Assembly (NCBI RefSeq): GCF_011059135.1
Contig: NZ_JAALGD010000001.1
Coordinates: forward strand, 186,001 to 250,000
DNA length: 64,000 nt
Direction of reading: 5' to 3'
Origin: Brevibacillus sp. SYP-B805
GTDB lineage: Bacteria; Bacillota; Bacilli; Brevibacillales; Brevibacillaceae
Part shown: positions 1 through 8,371 of the stretch, piece after piece
Numbering within the stretch: the stretch's first letter is position 1
Layout: each line of letters begins with the position of its first letter
Translations under genes and position numbers: made by a program
Notes under the pieces: generated by a model
What the model saw: only the letters and a program-made list of their open reading frames with translations
The model's database searches: none
What the model was told of the DNA's origin: nothing

Positions 1-497
1 TTCCCATGATCATCGGGGAGATTCGCCGGTACCTGCGCGACAACAATCCGATCCGCGTTTCACGTTCCCTTCGCGATATCGCGTACAAAGCCTTGCAGGT
101 GCGTGACCAGCTCACCAACAAGAACTCCCGGGAGCCCACCATCATGGAGATTTCCCACGAACTGAACGTGCCCAAGGAAGATGTGGTGTTTGCGCTGGAC
201 GCCATCCAGGACCCGGTCTCGCTGTTTGAGCCGATCTATCAGGATGGGGGCGATCCCATCTATGTGATGGATCAGATCAGCGACGAGAAGAACAAGGACG
301 CCACCTGGGTGGAGGAGATCGCGCTGCGCGAAGGCATGCAGCGGCTGGGGGAACGGGAGAAAATGATTCTCTCCATGCGTTTTTACGAGGGCAAAACGCA
401 GATGGAGGTCGCCGAAGAGATCGGCATTTCCCAGGCACAGGTCTCCCGCCTGGAGAAAGCGGCGATCGCCCATATGCAAAAACATGTGCAATCTTAG
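1..497 (+). CDS. sigG: RNA polymerase sporulation sigma factor SigG (3' part)
   Basis: The 5' end lies outside the window; the reading frame is open from the first bases. The visible 164 or so residues match the C-terminal two thirds of sigma-G as I remember it: a region 2/3 stretch with IIGEIRRYLRDNN, the segment FALDAIQDPVSLFEPIY, and a region 4 helix-turn-helix containing KTQMEVAEEIGISQAQVSRLEK that reads the -35 element. Sigma-G drives late forespore transcription, so the organism forms endospores. A hairpin terminator follows the stop codon directly, and ylmC lies downstream as in B. subtilis (where ylmA intervenes). Family assignment is near certain. Only the N-terminal part is missing, because of the window edge. 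Confidence 0.96.
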   Translation, partial: PMIIGEIRRYLRDNNPIRVSRSLRDIAYKALQVRDQLTNKNSREPTIMEISHELNVPKEDVVFALDAIQDPVSLFEPIYQDGGDPIYVMDQISDEKNKDATWVEEIALREGMQRLGEREKMILSMRFYEGKTQMEVAEEIGISQAQVSRLEKAAIAHMQKHVQS

Positions 498-524
498 CTT
501 CCGGCTCGTTCGGAAGCTTTTTTC
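496..524 (+). terminator. Rho-independent terminator of sigG
   Basis: An 8-bp perfect stem (AGCTTCCG at 496-503, CGGAAGCT at 511-518) with a 7-nt loop runs into a T tract at 518-523. It begins in the stop codon of sigG. Confidence 0.9.
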
Positions 525-540
525 GCAGTTCGGCATATTT

Positions 541-700
541 AAGTTCTTAACGGTGATAAAGTGACGGAGAAAGGATGGGGGCCCCCACTCGGCACAAAGA
601 GGGTCCCCACTCGGCGCAGCGATAGCTATCGCCGAGTGGGTAGAGCGTTAGCTATCGCCGAGTGGGTAGAGCGTTCGCTTAAGTCGGCGGGGTTTTTACG
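541..700 (+). repeat. Dispersed palindromic intergenic element, expanded copy 1
   Basis: This fills most of the sigG-ylmC gap. It starts with a segment (541-586, around ATAAAGTGACG and GGGGGCCCCC) that recurs at 51070-51115. It ends with TTAAGTCGGCGGGG plus a T run (678-697), which recurs at 51133-51152. Between these lie two direct copies of a 26-bp unit (624-649 and 650-675) and several mutually complementary CCCACTCGGC / GCCGAGTGGG arms, so many alternative hairpins are possible. No ORF fits. The second copy at 51070 looks like the compact form. Function is unknown; the T-rich end means it can act as a terminator. Confidence 0.7.
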
Positions 701-811
701 GACATATTCACCGGTGTCCTCATATACATAGAGTATCGGAGAAATCCGGGCCTTGCCCGGCCGTCGCCTGCAGCACGGCCGCACAGGGTTAGGAAAGCGG
801 GTGAGGATGAA

Positions 812-1096
812 GTGGTGAAGATCTCCGACTTTCAGACGAAAGAGGTTGTCAATATTCTGGACGGCAAGCGGCTGGGGCAGATTGCCGATCTGGAAATCGA
901 CCTGCGCCACGGCCGCGTGGAAGCGATCGTCGTGCCGGGACCGGGCAGATTTCTCGGTTTCTTTTCGTCCGGCAACGATTATGTGATCCCGTGGCGCAAT
1001 ATTGTGAAAATCGGCAAGGATGTGGTGCTGGTCAGGCTGGAAGAGGCGCTGCGGGTGGATGCCAAAGCCACGCCGGAAGATGAGTATCGTTCCTAA
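812..1096 (+). CDS. ylmC: YlmC/YmxH family PRC-barrel sporulation protein
   Basis: A 94-residue protein. Its opening, (M)VKISDFQTKEVVNILDGKRLGQIADLEIDLRHG, is the PRC-barrel signature of the YlmC/YmxH family found beside sigG in spore formers. The small beta-barrel is known as a protein- or RNA-interaction module, but no biochemical role is established for this family. Two GTG codons in a row (812 and 815) can serve as start. The GAGG at 803-806 fits the second slightly better, which would remove one residue. The position between sigG and ylmD supports orthology. A hairpin terminator overlaps the stop, so it is probably monocistronic. Confidence 0.88.
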   Translation: MVKISDFQTKEVVNILDGKRLGQIADLEIDLRHGRVEAIVVPGPGRFLGFFSSGNDYVIPWRNIVKIGKDVVLVRLEEALRVDAKATPEDEYRS

Positions 1097-1115
1097 GACA
1101 CGGATCGTGTCTTTT
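1095..1115 (+). terminator. Terminator of ylmC
   Basis: A perfect 8-bp stem (AAGACACG 1095-1102, CGTGTCTT 1106-1113) with a 3-nt loop and a short T run. It starts within the ylmC stop codon. The dispersed structured element begins only 2 bases downstream. Confidence 0.8.
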
Positions 1116-1365
1116 AGACTGATGACAACCATCAGTTAGAAGCATGGCGTGATGGGGCCAAGCGAGCTCCTTTGACGACCGACTCAGCGGAGAAACGAAG
1201 ACGCGGGAGCAAAGGGGGCGTGAGTCTCACATCCCTGAGACGCCCGGATGTTGAGCCCCCGCCCGCGTCGTGTTTCGGAGCGGACAACAGCCCAACTTCT
1301 TTGCTGGTCGTCAAGAGAGCGAGCAGGAACCATCATCCATGACATGACCGACTTTGTCTGCACAC
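1116..1365 (+). ncRNA. Candidate structured RNA / mobile-like element, copy A
   Basis: This 250-bp segment without a credible ORF is about 80-85 % identical by eye to the reverse complement of 11718-11982. It folds as a ladder of nested stems: CATGG 1143-1147 with CCATG 1337-1341, TGATGG 1150-1155 with CCATCA 1330-1335, TTGACGACC 1172-1180 with GGTCGTCAA 1306-1314, GAAAC 1192-1196 with GTTTC 1272-1276, GACGCGGG 1200-1207 with CCCGCGTC 1262-1269, and GGGGGC 1214-1219 with GCCCCC 1255-1260. The apical loop is the least conserved part. Conserved edges are AGACTGATGACA on the left and GTCTGCACAC on the right. I do not recognise the family. A HEARO/omega-RNA-like or other non-autonomous element is possible. 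It lies between the ylmC terminator and ylmD. Confidence 0.6.
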
Positions 1366-1448
1366 GGTTCTTTCTTTTCTTTTCCTTCGTTTTCCCGTAC
1401 ACTAGGAAAGTGTCAGCGATCACTATCCACAAGAGCGGAGGAATGCAT

Positions 1449-2276
1449 GTGCCTGCTTTTCGTATATCCCCGCCGACGCATACGCTGCGGATCGAGGCGT
1501 GGGAGAAGGAATTTCCCGGTCTGGTGGCCGGTTTTACGCTGCGGACGGGAGGGGTGAGCGAGCCCCCATACGCCTCGTGCAACCTGGGGCTGCATGTCGG
1601 GGACGATCCCGATCGCGTCACCGCCAATCGCCGGCTCCTTGCCGAACGGTTGGGGATGCCGTTTGAAGCATGGACATGTGCCGACCAGGTGCACGGCAGC
1701 TCCGTTCAACATGTGACCCACCAACATCGCGGCGCAGGCCGGGAAAACATGGCGGACTGCATCCCGGCGACGGACGGTTTGCATACGCAGGAAAGCGGCG
1801 TGCTGCTCACTTCTTTTTACGCCGATTGCGTGCCGCTCTTTTTCCTGGACCCCGACCATCGGGCCATCGGCCTTGCCCATGCCGGCTGGAAAGGGACCGT
1901 CGCCCGCATTTCCGAGGAAATGATCCGTGCCTTTGGGCACACGTACGGCAGCCGCCCGGAGCGTTTGCTTGTCGCCATCGGGCCTGCGATCGGAGGGTGC
2001 TGCTACGAAGTGGATGAACGGATCATCGCGCATGTCCGGCAGACGGCGGGCAGCTGGCAGGAGAGTGTGACACCGCTGTCGAATGGGAAATACTTGCTGG
2101 ATCTTGTCGGCTTGAATCAGTCTATCCTGATGGAAGCAGGCATAGCCCCCTCGCGGATCATCCGCGCCGACTTGTGTACAAGCTGCCATACCGACCTCTT
2201 TTTCTCCCATCGCAAGGAAGCGGGAAAAACCGGCCGGATGGCTTCATTTATCGGATGGAAGGCGGAAGGAGCATAG
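1449..2276 (+). CDS. ylmD: YlmD/YfiH (PgeF) family purine nucleoside phosphorylase-like protein
   Basis: A 275-residue member of the DUF152 family. Homologues have been described as multicopper polyphenol oxidases and as zinc-dependent adenosine deaminase/purine nucleoside phosphorylases, or as editors of wrong peptidoglycan precursors. The metal-binding motifs are visible: DQVHG, YADCVPLFF and HAGWKGTV supply the His-Cys-His set, followed by GPAIGGCCYEV. ATG 1443 lies only one base after the GGAGG at 1437-1441, so GTG 1449 with a 7-nt spacer is the better start. It opens the ylmD-ylmE-sepF-ylmG-ylmH-divIVA cluster. The ORF extends upstream of this into the structured element, but that extension looks non-coding. 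Confidence 0.9.
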   Translation: MPAFRISPPTHTLRIEAWEKEFPGLVAGFTLRTGGVSEPPYASCNLGLHVGDDPDRVTANRRLLAERLGMPFEAWTCADQVHGSSVQHVTHQHRGAGRENMADCIPATDGLHTQESGVLLTSFYADCVPLFFLDPDHRAIGLAHAGWKGTVARISEEMIRAFGHTYGSRPERLLVAIGPAIGGCCYEVDERIIAHVRQTAGSWQESVTPLSNGKYLLDLVGLNQSILMEAGIAPSRIIRADLCTSCHTDLFFSHRKEAGKTGRMASFIGWKAEGA

Positions 2277-2280
2277 AACC

Positions 2281-2994
2281 ATGGATCGAACTGTCCAACG
2301 AGAGAAGCTTCGTGCCCGGCAGGAAAAAATCGAAGCCCGCATCAGGGCGGCTTGCGAACGCAGCGGCCGCCGGCGGGAAGAGGTGACCATCGTGGCGGTG
2401 ACGAAGTATGTGGATACCGACGCGATCGGTGATCTGCTCGCGGCAGGGATCAGGCATATCGGGGAAAACCGCGTGCAGGACGCGCTGCCGAAATACAACG
2501 TCTTCGGACAGGATGGCATCTGGCATTTTATCGGGCACCTGCAAACCAACAAGGTAAAGGACGTAGTAGGTAAATTTACCTATATCCATTCGCTGGACCG
2601 CGTCTCCCTGGCGGCGGAAATCGACAAGCGCGCAAAAGCGCTCGGCATCGTCGTCCCATGCTTCGTCCAGATCAACGTCGCCGAAGAAGAGACAAAATTT
2701 GGGCTTCGTCCAAAGGATGTATTGGCTTTTTTTGCTGAAACAAGTAATATGAGTCATATAAGGATTATCGGATTGATGACGATGGCCCCGCAGGTGGATG
2801 ACCCTGAAGAGGCGCGCCCGGTTTTTCGCGGGCTGCGCGAGTGGCGGGAGCGCATCCGTGAGCTTCCCTACGGCAACCTGGCTGTCGAAGAGCTGTCGAT
2901 GGGCATGTCGGGGGATTTTGAAGTCGCGATCGAAGAGGGAGCCACATTTATCCGTCTCGGCTCCGTGCTGGTAAAAGACGAAGAGGAATCGTAG
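2281..2994 (+). CDS. ylmE: YggS/YlmE family pyridoxal-phosphate homeostasis protein
   Basis: A 237-residue, single-domain TIM-barrel PLP-binding protein of the YggS/PROSC family. The PLP lysine is in VAVTKYVD near residue 40. [20 protein letters not shown] and the C-terminal [23 protein letters not shown] phosphate-binding stretch are all present. The family keeps free PLP in balance and has no known catalytic reaction. The start ATG 2281 has AAGGAG 8 nt upstream and follows ylmD by 4 bases, so the two are almost certainly co-transcribed. In B. subtilis the ortholog occupies the same position next to sepF. Confidence 0.94.
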   Translation: MDRTVQREKLRARQEKIEARIRAACERSGRRREEVTIVAVTKYVDTDAIGDLLAAGIRHIGENRVQDALPKYNVFGQDGIWHFIGHLQTNKVKDVVGKFTYIHSLDRVSLAAEIDKRAKALGIVVPCFVQINVAEEETKFGLRPKDVLAFFAETSNMSHIRIIGLMTMAPQVDDPEEARPVFRGLREWRERIRELPYGNLAVEELSMGMSGDFEVAIEEGATFIRLGSVLVKDEEES

Positions 2995-3034
2995 GAAACG
3001 AAGCCGCTGTTCTTGTCGGGAAAGGAGGATGGTT

Positions 3035-3451
3035 ATGGGAGTCATGAATAAGATCATGGGATTCTTCGGCCTGGAAGGCGAGGAATACATGGAAGAAATT
3101 GTCGAAGAAGAGCGCGAGGAAGAGCTGTATCCCAAACGCAACGGCGGGAGGATGAACAATGTCGTCTCCCTGCATGCGGCCCGGGAGAGGGAAGGAATCC
3201 GCCTGATGCTGTTTGAGCCGCGCAGCTACAGCGACGCGCAGGATATCGCCGACAATCTGCGCCACCGCCGCCCGGTTGTGATCAATCTGCAGCGCGTGGA
3301 GAAGGAACAGGCCAAGCGCATCGTGGATTTTCTCAGCGGTACCGTTTATGCGCTGAACGGGGATATCCAGAAGGTAGGCGACCATATCTTCGTATGCACC
3401 CCTGACAATGTAGACATGCAGGGGAACATTTCCAGCATCGTGGAGGAATAA
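3035..3451 (+). CDS. sepF: Cell division protein SepF
   Basis: A 138-residue SepF. The N-terminus [13 protein letters not shown] is the membrane-binding amphipathic helix. An acidic linker ([12 protein letters not shown]) follows, then the C-terminal FtsZ-binding core with [27 protein letters not shown] and IFVCTP. SepF tethers FtsZ to the membrane and aligns Z-ring filaments during septation. ATG 3029 would overlap the spacing of the GGAGG at 3024-3028, so ATG 3035 is preferred. It lies between ylmE and ylmG in the usual order. Confidence 0.95.
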   Translation: MGVMNKIMGFFGLEGEEYMEEIVEEEREEELYPKRNGGRMNNVVSLHAAREREGIRLMLFEPRSYSDAQDIADNLRHRRPVVINLQRVEKEQAKRIVDFLSGTVYALNGDIQKVGDHIFVCTPDNVDMQGNISSIVEE

Positions 3452-3479
3452 ACGGCAGATCATTCATTGAGGTGAATCC

Positions 3480-3746
3480 ATGGTTTTTCTCTGGCAAGTC
3501 ATTAACTACGCCTTTACCATCTATCAATACATGGTGATTGCCTATGTGTTGATGTCGTGGGTTCCGCAAATGCGCGAAACCGGGATCGGTCAATTTTTGG
3601 AACGCATGGTTGAACCGTATCTGGCACCGTTCCGCCGATTCATTCCCACGATCGGCTTTATCGACATCTCGCCTGTGGTGGCGCTGTTTGCGCTGTACTT
3701 CGCCAAAAGCGGGCTGCTCACGCTGCTGAGCATGATATTCCCGTAG
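3480..3746 (+). CDS. ylmG: YggT family membrane protein YlmG
   Basis: An 88-residue protein with two hydrophobic segments (about residues 5-27 and 65-86) separated by a loop with MVEPYLAPFRRFIPTIGFIDISPVVALFAL, the hallmark of the YggT/YlmG family. The homologues are small membrane proteins near division genes. A role in nucleoid or Z-ring positioning has been proposed, but none is firmly shown. GAGGTG lies 6 bases before ATG 3480. It is co-directional with sepF (28-bp gap). Confidence 0.92.
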   Translation: MVFLWQVINYAFTIYQYMVIAYVLMSWVPQMRETGIGQFLERMVEPYLAPFRRFIPTIGFIDISPVVALFALYFAKSGLLTLLSMIFP

Positions 3747-3784
3747 ACCCGACACGGTTTGCATAAAGGACGCGTGACCTTTTG

Positions 3785-4558
3785 ATGAGCATTTTTGATC
3801 ATTTTCGCAAGGAAGAGCTTCCCTTTGTGGAACGGGCGCTGGAGATGCTGACGCAGGCAGAGCGGAAGCAGACCATGCGCCTTACTGATTTTCTGGACCC
3901 CCGGCAGCTGGCGATCCTGCAGAGTCTCCGTTCCCAGACAAACGGTATCGCAGTGAGCGCGAGCGGCGGGTATCCAGGGGCGGAACGGGTGCGGGCTGTA
4001 CTCCATCCCGATGTTTGGATGGCGGAGCCGGAGGATTTTCAACTGGCCCTGCTGGAGATCAGGGGAAACCAGCGCTTCGTCAAGCTGGAGCATCGCGATG
4101 TCATGGGGGCCTTGCTGCACATCGGCCTGAAGCGGGAGAAGTTTGGGGATATTCTGCTGGAGGAGGACCGCTGCCAGGTGGTGCTGGCTCGGGAAATCGC
4201 CGATTTTGTGCGGATGCAGGTGACGCAGATCCACCGGATTCCCGTCGAACTGGTGGAGATCCCTTTCGAGCAGGTGCTGACACCGTCGGCCAAACGGGCG
4301 GAAAAAAGCGTCACCGTCTCATCGCCGCGCATCGATGCCCTGATCGGGGAAGTGTATCATCTCTCCCGTGCCAAAGCCCTGGTGCCGATTCGGGCCGGGA
4401 AGCTGAAAATCAATTGGCAGGTGGTTGACGATCCGTCCCGGCAGGTGCAGGCCGGCGATGTGGTGTCGCTGGCCGGATACGGCCGCTTTCAGGTGCTGGA
4501 GCTGACCGGCCCGACGAAAAGCGGCCGCTTGCGGGTGATGGTCGGCCTCTACGCATAG
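3785..4558 (+). CDS. ylmH: S4-domain RNA-binding protein YlmH
   Basis: A 257-residue protein opening MSIFDHFRKEELPFVERALEM, like B. subtilis YlmH. FLDPRQLAIL and an alpha/beta middle domain follow, then a C-terminal S4 RNA-binding domain (about 185-255: SSPRIDALIGEVYHLSRAKALVPIRAGKLKINWQVVDDPSRQVQAGDVVSLAGYGRF). YlmH acts on ribosomes and has been linked to rescue of stalled nascent chains. A TTG at 3782 precedes the ATG; the upstream AAAGGA at about 3766 is distant for both, so the exact start is uncertain by one residue. It sits in the ylm cluster before divIVA. Confidence 0.92.
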   Translation: MSIFDHFRKEELPFVERALEMLTQAERKQTMRLTDFLDPRQLAILQSLRSQTNGIAVSASGGYPGAERVRAVLHPDVWMAEPEDFQLALLEIRGNQRFVKLEHRDVMGALLHIGLKREKFGDILLEEDRCQVVLAREIADFVRMQVTQIHRIPVELVEIPFEQVLTPSAKRAEKSVTVSSPRIDALIGEVYHLSRAKALVPIRAGKLKINWQVVDDPSRQVQAGDVVSLAGYGRFQVLELTGPTKSGRLRVMVGLYA

Positions 4559-4642
4559 GAAAAATTTTGTTGCAGCCGGCAGGAAAACAGCCGAACCTGT
4601 CGAAATTTTGCTTAACGAATCCGCAGAGGGTGGGGTGTTCTC

Positions 4643-5128
4643 GTGCCATTAACGCCATTGGACATACACAATAAGGAATTCAGTACCGGTTTTCGCGGAT
4701 ACAACGTGGATGAAGTGAACGAATTTCTCGATCAAGTGATCAAAGACTTCGAACTCTTGATCAAGGAAAAGAAAGAGCTGGAAGAGCGCGTTGCCCTGCT
4801 GAACGAACGGGTAGAACACTATAAAAGCCTGGAAGAGAATCTGAGCAAGTCCATTCTGGTTGCCCAGGAAACGGCCGAAGAAGTGAAGTCCAACGCGCGC
4901 AAGGAGGCACAGCTCATTTTGAAAGAGGCGGAGAAAAACGCCGACCGCATCGTAAATGAAGCGCTGGCCAAATCGCGCAAAATCGCGATCGAAATCGAAG
5001 AATTGAAAAAACGTGCGTCGGTGTACCGCATGCGTTTCCGCACCCTGCTGGAAGCCCAGCTGGAGATGCTGGAAAACGGCGCATGGGACGATCTGGAGCA
5101 TGCGGATTCCGCCATCGAGGTGGAATGA
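4643..5128 (+). CDS. divIVA: Cell-division/polarity protein DivIVA
   Basis: A 161-residue, largely coiled-coil protein. The N-terminal lipid-binding domain MPLTPLDIHNKEFSTGFRGYNVDEVNEFLDQVIKDFELL is the DivIVA signature (phenylalanine and arginine of the crossed-loop membrane tip at FSTGFRGY). A long charged coiled coil follows (residues 35-140). DivIVA recognises curved membrane at poles and septa and positions MinCD and, in spore formers, the chromosome origin. The start is GTG 4643 with a GGGGTG purine stretch upstream. The next gene is ileS after a T-box leader, as in B. subtilis. Confidence 0.95.
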   Translation: MPLTPLDIHNKEFSTGFRGYNVDEVNEFLDQVIKDFELLIKEKKELEERVALLNERVEHYKSLEENLSKSILVAQETAEEVKSNARKEAQLILKEAEKNADRIVNEALAKSRKIAIEIEELKKRASVYRMRFRTLLEAQLEMLENGAWDDLEHADSAIEVE

Positions 5129-5131
5129 CGA

Positions 5132-5160
5132 TTGACATTTGTGCCGGAATCATGTAAGAT
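5132..5160 (+). promoter_or_regulatory. Sigma-A promoter of the ileS T-box transcript
   Basis: TTGACA at 5132-5137 and TAAGAT at 5155-5160 are separated by 17 bp. They lie just after the divIVA stop, and the T-box leader begins shortly after the expected start site near 5167. Confidence 0.8.
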
Positions 5161-5184
5161 ATGAGCCAATCTTTTCAAAAACAC

Positions 5185-5440
5185 ATAGCTGCCGACGATG
5201 AACGGGACGAGTATGCGATGCAAGGCTGCCCAGAGAGCCGGAGCAGGTGGGAACCGGCCAGCACACAGCGCAGAAAATCACCCGGGAGTCCGATAGCCGA
5301 ACGTCTGTGGAAGGGCAAGTAAGCAAGCGTGTCATTCGCGTTACGAATGGAAGAGTGGGCATGAGCGGCGGCTTGTGCTCAGTAGGGTGGTACCACGGGA
5401 GCCTTTCTCGTCCCTAAGCGGGATGAAAGGGCTTTTTTAT
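5185..5440 (+). promoter_or_regulatory. T-box riboswitch leader of ileS (Ile specifier)
   Basis: Stem I contains the GAGTA element (5209-5213) and a proposed specifier codon ATC at 5277-5279 (context GAAAATCACC). The invariant T-box sequence AGGGTGGTACCACGG is at 5384-5398. The downstream hairpin (AGCCTTTC... with GAAAGGGCT) and T run at 5400-5440 form the terminator. Uncharged tRNA-Ile pairs with the ATC codon and with the T-box UGG bulge, favouring the antiterminator and allowing ileS expression. Confidence 0.93.
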
Positions 5441-5463
5441 TTTTTAGTGTAGGAGTGAATCAG

Positions 5464-8256
5464 ATGAGTGTGGATTACAGCAAAACGCTAAACCTGCCGA
5501 AAACCGATTTTCCCATGCGCGGGAACCTGCCTGTCCGGGAGCCGGAGATTCAGGCATGGTGGGACGACATAGACATCTATGCGAAGGTGCAGGCGCGCAC
5601 CAAAGGGCGGCCGACCTTTATCCTGCACGACGGCCCGCCGTATGCCAACGGGGATATCCATATCGGGCATGCGCTGAACAAAATCCTGAAGGACATGATC
5701 GTGCGCTACAAATCGATGGCGGGCTTTCATGCGCCGTATGTGCCGGGCTGGGACACCCACGGCCTGCCGATCGAGCAGGCGATCATCAATGCGCAGGGGC
5801 TTGACCGCCGCAGCATTGAAGTGAACGATTTCCGCAAACGCTGCGAAGAGTATGCCTGGACGTATATTGACAAGCAGCGCCGGCAGTTCAAACGGCTGGG
5901 CGTGCGCGGGGACTGGGAGAATCCCTATGTCACCCTGAAGCCGGAATATGAAGCGCGCCAGATCAAGGTATTCGGCGAAATGGCCAAAAAAGGGTACATC
6001 TACAAAGGGCTCCGCTGCGTTTACTGGTCCCCGTCGTCGGAGACCGCCCTCGCCGACGCGGAGATCGAATACAAGGACAAACGCTCTCCGTCCATTTATG
6101 TCAGCTTCCGCGTGAAGGACGGCAAAGGGAAGCTGGATACCGAGACGAGCGTGGTCATCTGGACCACCACGCCGTGGACGATCCCGGCCAACCTGGCCAT
6201 CACCCTGCATCCGGAGCTGGAGTACAGCGTGGTCAAGGCAAACGGCTTCAAGTACCTGCTGGCGTCCGGCTTGCTGGAAGCGGCGTCCAAAGAGATCGGC
6301 TGGGAGCAGGTGGACGTGCTTGCCACCTTCAAAGGCGCAGAGCTGGAAGGTGTGGTGACCCAGCATCCGTTCTATGACCGGGAGTCGCCGATCCTGCTCG
6401 GCGAGCACGTCACGCTGGATGCCGGTACGGGCTGCGTCCACACCGCGCCCGGCCACGGGGAAGACGACTTCAATATCGCCGCCAAATACGGCATCGGGGT
6501 GCTGTGCCCGGTGGATCACGAAGGGAAAATGACGGCGGAAGCGCCGGGATTCGAAGGCTTGTTCTATGAGGATGCCAACAAGGTCGTGACACAAAAGCTG
6601 GAAGAGGTTGGCGCTCTCCTGAAACTGGGCTTTATCACCCACTCCTACCCGCATGACTGGCGGACGAAAAAGCCGGTGATCTACCGTGCCACGGAGCAGT
6701 GGTTTGCTTCCATCGACGGCTTCCGTCAGCAACTGCTGGATGCCATCAAGGAAGTGAAATGGATTCCGCACTGGGGCGAAACCCGTCTCGCCAACATGGT
6801 GGCGGATCGCGGCGACTGGTGCATTTCCCGCCAGCGCGTCTGGGGGGTGCCGATCCCGATCTTCTACTGCAAATCCTGCAACGAGCCGGTGATCAACGAT
6901 ACGACGATCGATCACATCGCGGAGCTGTTCCGCCAGGAAGGTTCGCAGGTATGGTTTGCCAAAGAAGCGCATGAGCTGGTGCCGCCAGGCCTGGCTTGCG
7001 AAAAGTGCGGCTGCACGGAGTTCCGCAAAGAGACGGACATCATGGACGTCTGGTTCGATTCCGGCTCCAGCCACGAAGCGGTGCTTGCCGAACGGGAGGA
7101 CTTGTCGTGGCCGGCCGATATGTATCTGGAGGGTTCCGACCAATATCGCGGCTGGTTTAACTCGTCCCTCTCCACTTCCGTTGCCATGCATGGCCGCGCT
7201 CCGTACCGCAGCGTCCTGAGCCACGGCTTTGCCCTGGACGGCGAAGGGCGCAAGATGTCCAAGTCGCTCGGTAACGTCGTGGTGCCGCAGGAAGTGATCG
7301 ACAAGCTGGGGGCGGATATCCTGCGCCTGTGGGTGGCTTCGGTCGATTATCAGGCGGATGTCCGCATCTCGGATGCGATTCTTGCGCAGATTGCGGAGGT
7401 ATACCGCAAAATCCGCAATACGTTCCGTTTCCTGCTCGGCAACCTGGACGGCTTCGAGGTGACGAGGGACCGCGTTTCCTACGAGCAGCTGAGCGAACTG
7501 GACCGCTATGTGCTGGCGAAAAAGGCACAAGTGGTGAAACGGGTACGCAAGGCATACGACGAGTACCAGTTCCATACCGTTTTCCACGCCGTGCACAACT
7601 TCTGCACGCTTGACCTGTCTGCCTTCTATCTGGATATCTGCAAGGATCGGCTCTACGTGGAGGCCCCGAACAATCCGAAGCGCCGGGCCGCCCAGACCGT
7701 CATGTACGATTGCCTCGTGGATCTGGTCAAACTGGTGGCACCGATTCTGCCCCATACGGCGGACGAGGTATGGCGTTACATCCCGGGCGTGACGGAGGAA
7801 AGCGTCCAGCTGACCGATCTGCCGGAAGCCAACGAACAGCATCTGGCGTTCGCTGCGGAGCTGGAGAGCAAATGGGATGATTTCCTCGCCGTGCGCGACG
7901 AAGTGTTGAAAGCGATGGAGGAGGCGCGCCGCAGCAAGGTATTCGGCAACTCCGTCGACGCCAAGCTCTCCCTCTATCCGCAAACTCCGGAGGTATACGA
8001 AGCGCTGACGCGGATGGATGAGCTGGATGAACTCTTTATCGTGGCGCAGGTCGAGGTGTATCAACTGAATGCCGTCGTTCCGGAAGCGGCTTACAAACAG
8101 GACGGCATCAGCGTGCTGGTGCAGCCGGCTGAAGGCGTGAAATGCGAGCGCTGCCGGATCGTGAAAACCGATGTCGGGGTCAATCCCGCACATCCGCACA
8201 TCTGCGGCCGCTGCGCGGATGTCGTCACCACCCATTTCGCCCACGTATTGGAATAG
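5464..8256 (+). CDS. ileS: Isoleucyl-tRNA synthetase
   Basis: A 930-residue class Ia synthetase that charges tRNA-Ile in the cytoplasm. The HIGH motif appears in [16 protein letters not shown] (about 55-70). The CP1 editing domain includes [15 protein letters not shown] and the [16 protein letters not shown] pocket. KMSKS occurs in [10 protein letters not shown]. The C-terminal zinc finger is CERC...HICGRC (about 890-920). ATG 5464 has AGGAG 8 nt upstream; the GTG at 5455 overlaps that site and is not used. Regulation is by the Ile T-box upstream. Length and motif order are normal for the bacterial, mupirocin-sensitive-type group. Confidence 0.98.
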   Translation: MSVDYSKTLNLPKTDFPMRGNLPVREPEIQAWWDDIDIYAKVQARTKGRPTFILHDGPPYANGDIHIGHALNKILKDMIVRYKSMAGFHAPYVPGWDTHGLPIEQAIINAQGLDRRSIEVNDFRKRCEEYAWTYIDKQRRQFKRLGVRGDWENPYVTLKPEYEARQIKVFGEMAKKGYIYKGLRCVYWSPSSETALADAEIEYKDKRSPSIYVSFRVKDGKGKLDTETSVVIWTTTPWTIPANLAITLHPELEYSVVKANGFKYLLASGLLEAASKEIGWEQVDVLATFKGAELEGVVTQHPFYDRESPILLGEHVTLDAGTGCVHTAPGHGEDDFNIAAKYGIGVLCPVDHEGKMTAEAPGFEGLFYEDANKVVTQKLEEVGALLKLGFITHSYPHDWRTKKPVIYRATEQWFASIDGFRQQLLDAIKEVKWIPHWGETRLANMVADRGDWCISRQRVWGVPIPIFYCKSCNEPVINDTTIDHIAELFRQEGSQVWFAKEAHELVPPGLACEKCGCTEFRKETDIMDVWFDSGSSHEAVLAEREDLSWPADMYLEGSDQYRGWFNSSLSTSVAMHGRAPYRSVLSHGFALDGEGRKMSKSLGNVVVPQEVIDKLGADILRLWVASVDYQADVRISDAILAQIAEVYRKIRNTFRFLLGNLDGFEVTRDRVSYEQLSELDRYVLAKKAQVVKRVRKAYDEYQFHTVFHAVHNFCTLDLSAFYLDICKDRLYVEAPNNPKRRAAQTVMYDCLVDLVKLVAPILPHTADEVWRYIPGVTEESVQLTDLPEANEQHLAFAAELESKWDDFLAVRDEVLKAMEEARRSKVFGNSVDAKLSLYPQTPEVYEALTRMDELDELFIVAQVEVYQLNAVVPEAAYKQDGISVLVQPAEGVKCERCRIVKTDVGVNPAHPHICGRCADVVTTHFAHVLE

Positions 8257-8267
8257 GCAAGAGGCGG

Positions 8268-8319
8268 AGACCTCTCCTGTCTGGCTGATAATAACTGCCA
8301 GCGGGAGAGGTCTTTTTTT
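8268..8319 (+). terminator. Terminator of ileS
   Basis: Outer stem AGACCTCTCC (8268-8277) with GGAGAGGTCT (8304-8313) plus inner CTGGC/GCCAG, followed by seven T residues. Confidence 0.9.
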
Positions 8320-8371
8320 GCCTGCCGCTGTGGCATACTACAGGCACAGAAGAAAGAAGGAGGGTGGGTCA

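Noticed and set aside
624-675. Tandem 26-bp repeat as a possible CRISPR remnant
   Set aside because: The two units are directly adjacent with no spacer, and the unit is part of the palindromic element also found at 51070.
1248-1448. N-terminal extension of YlmD
   Set aside because: It is encoded by the 3' part of the dispersed structured element; GTG 1449 has the right ribosome-site spacing and matches the family start.
5488-8244. 918-residue minus-strand open frame
   Set aside because: Shadow of ileS; no recognisable domain.
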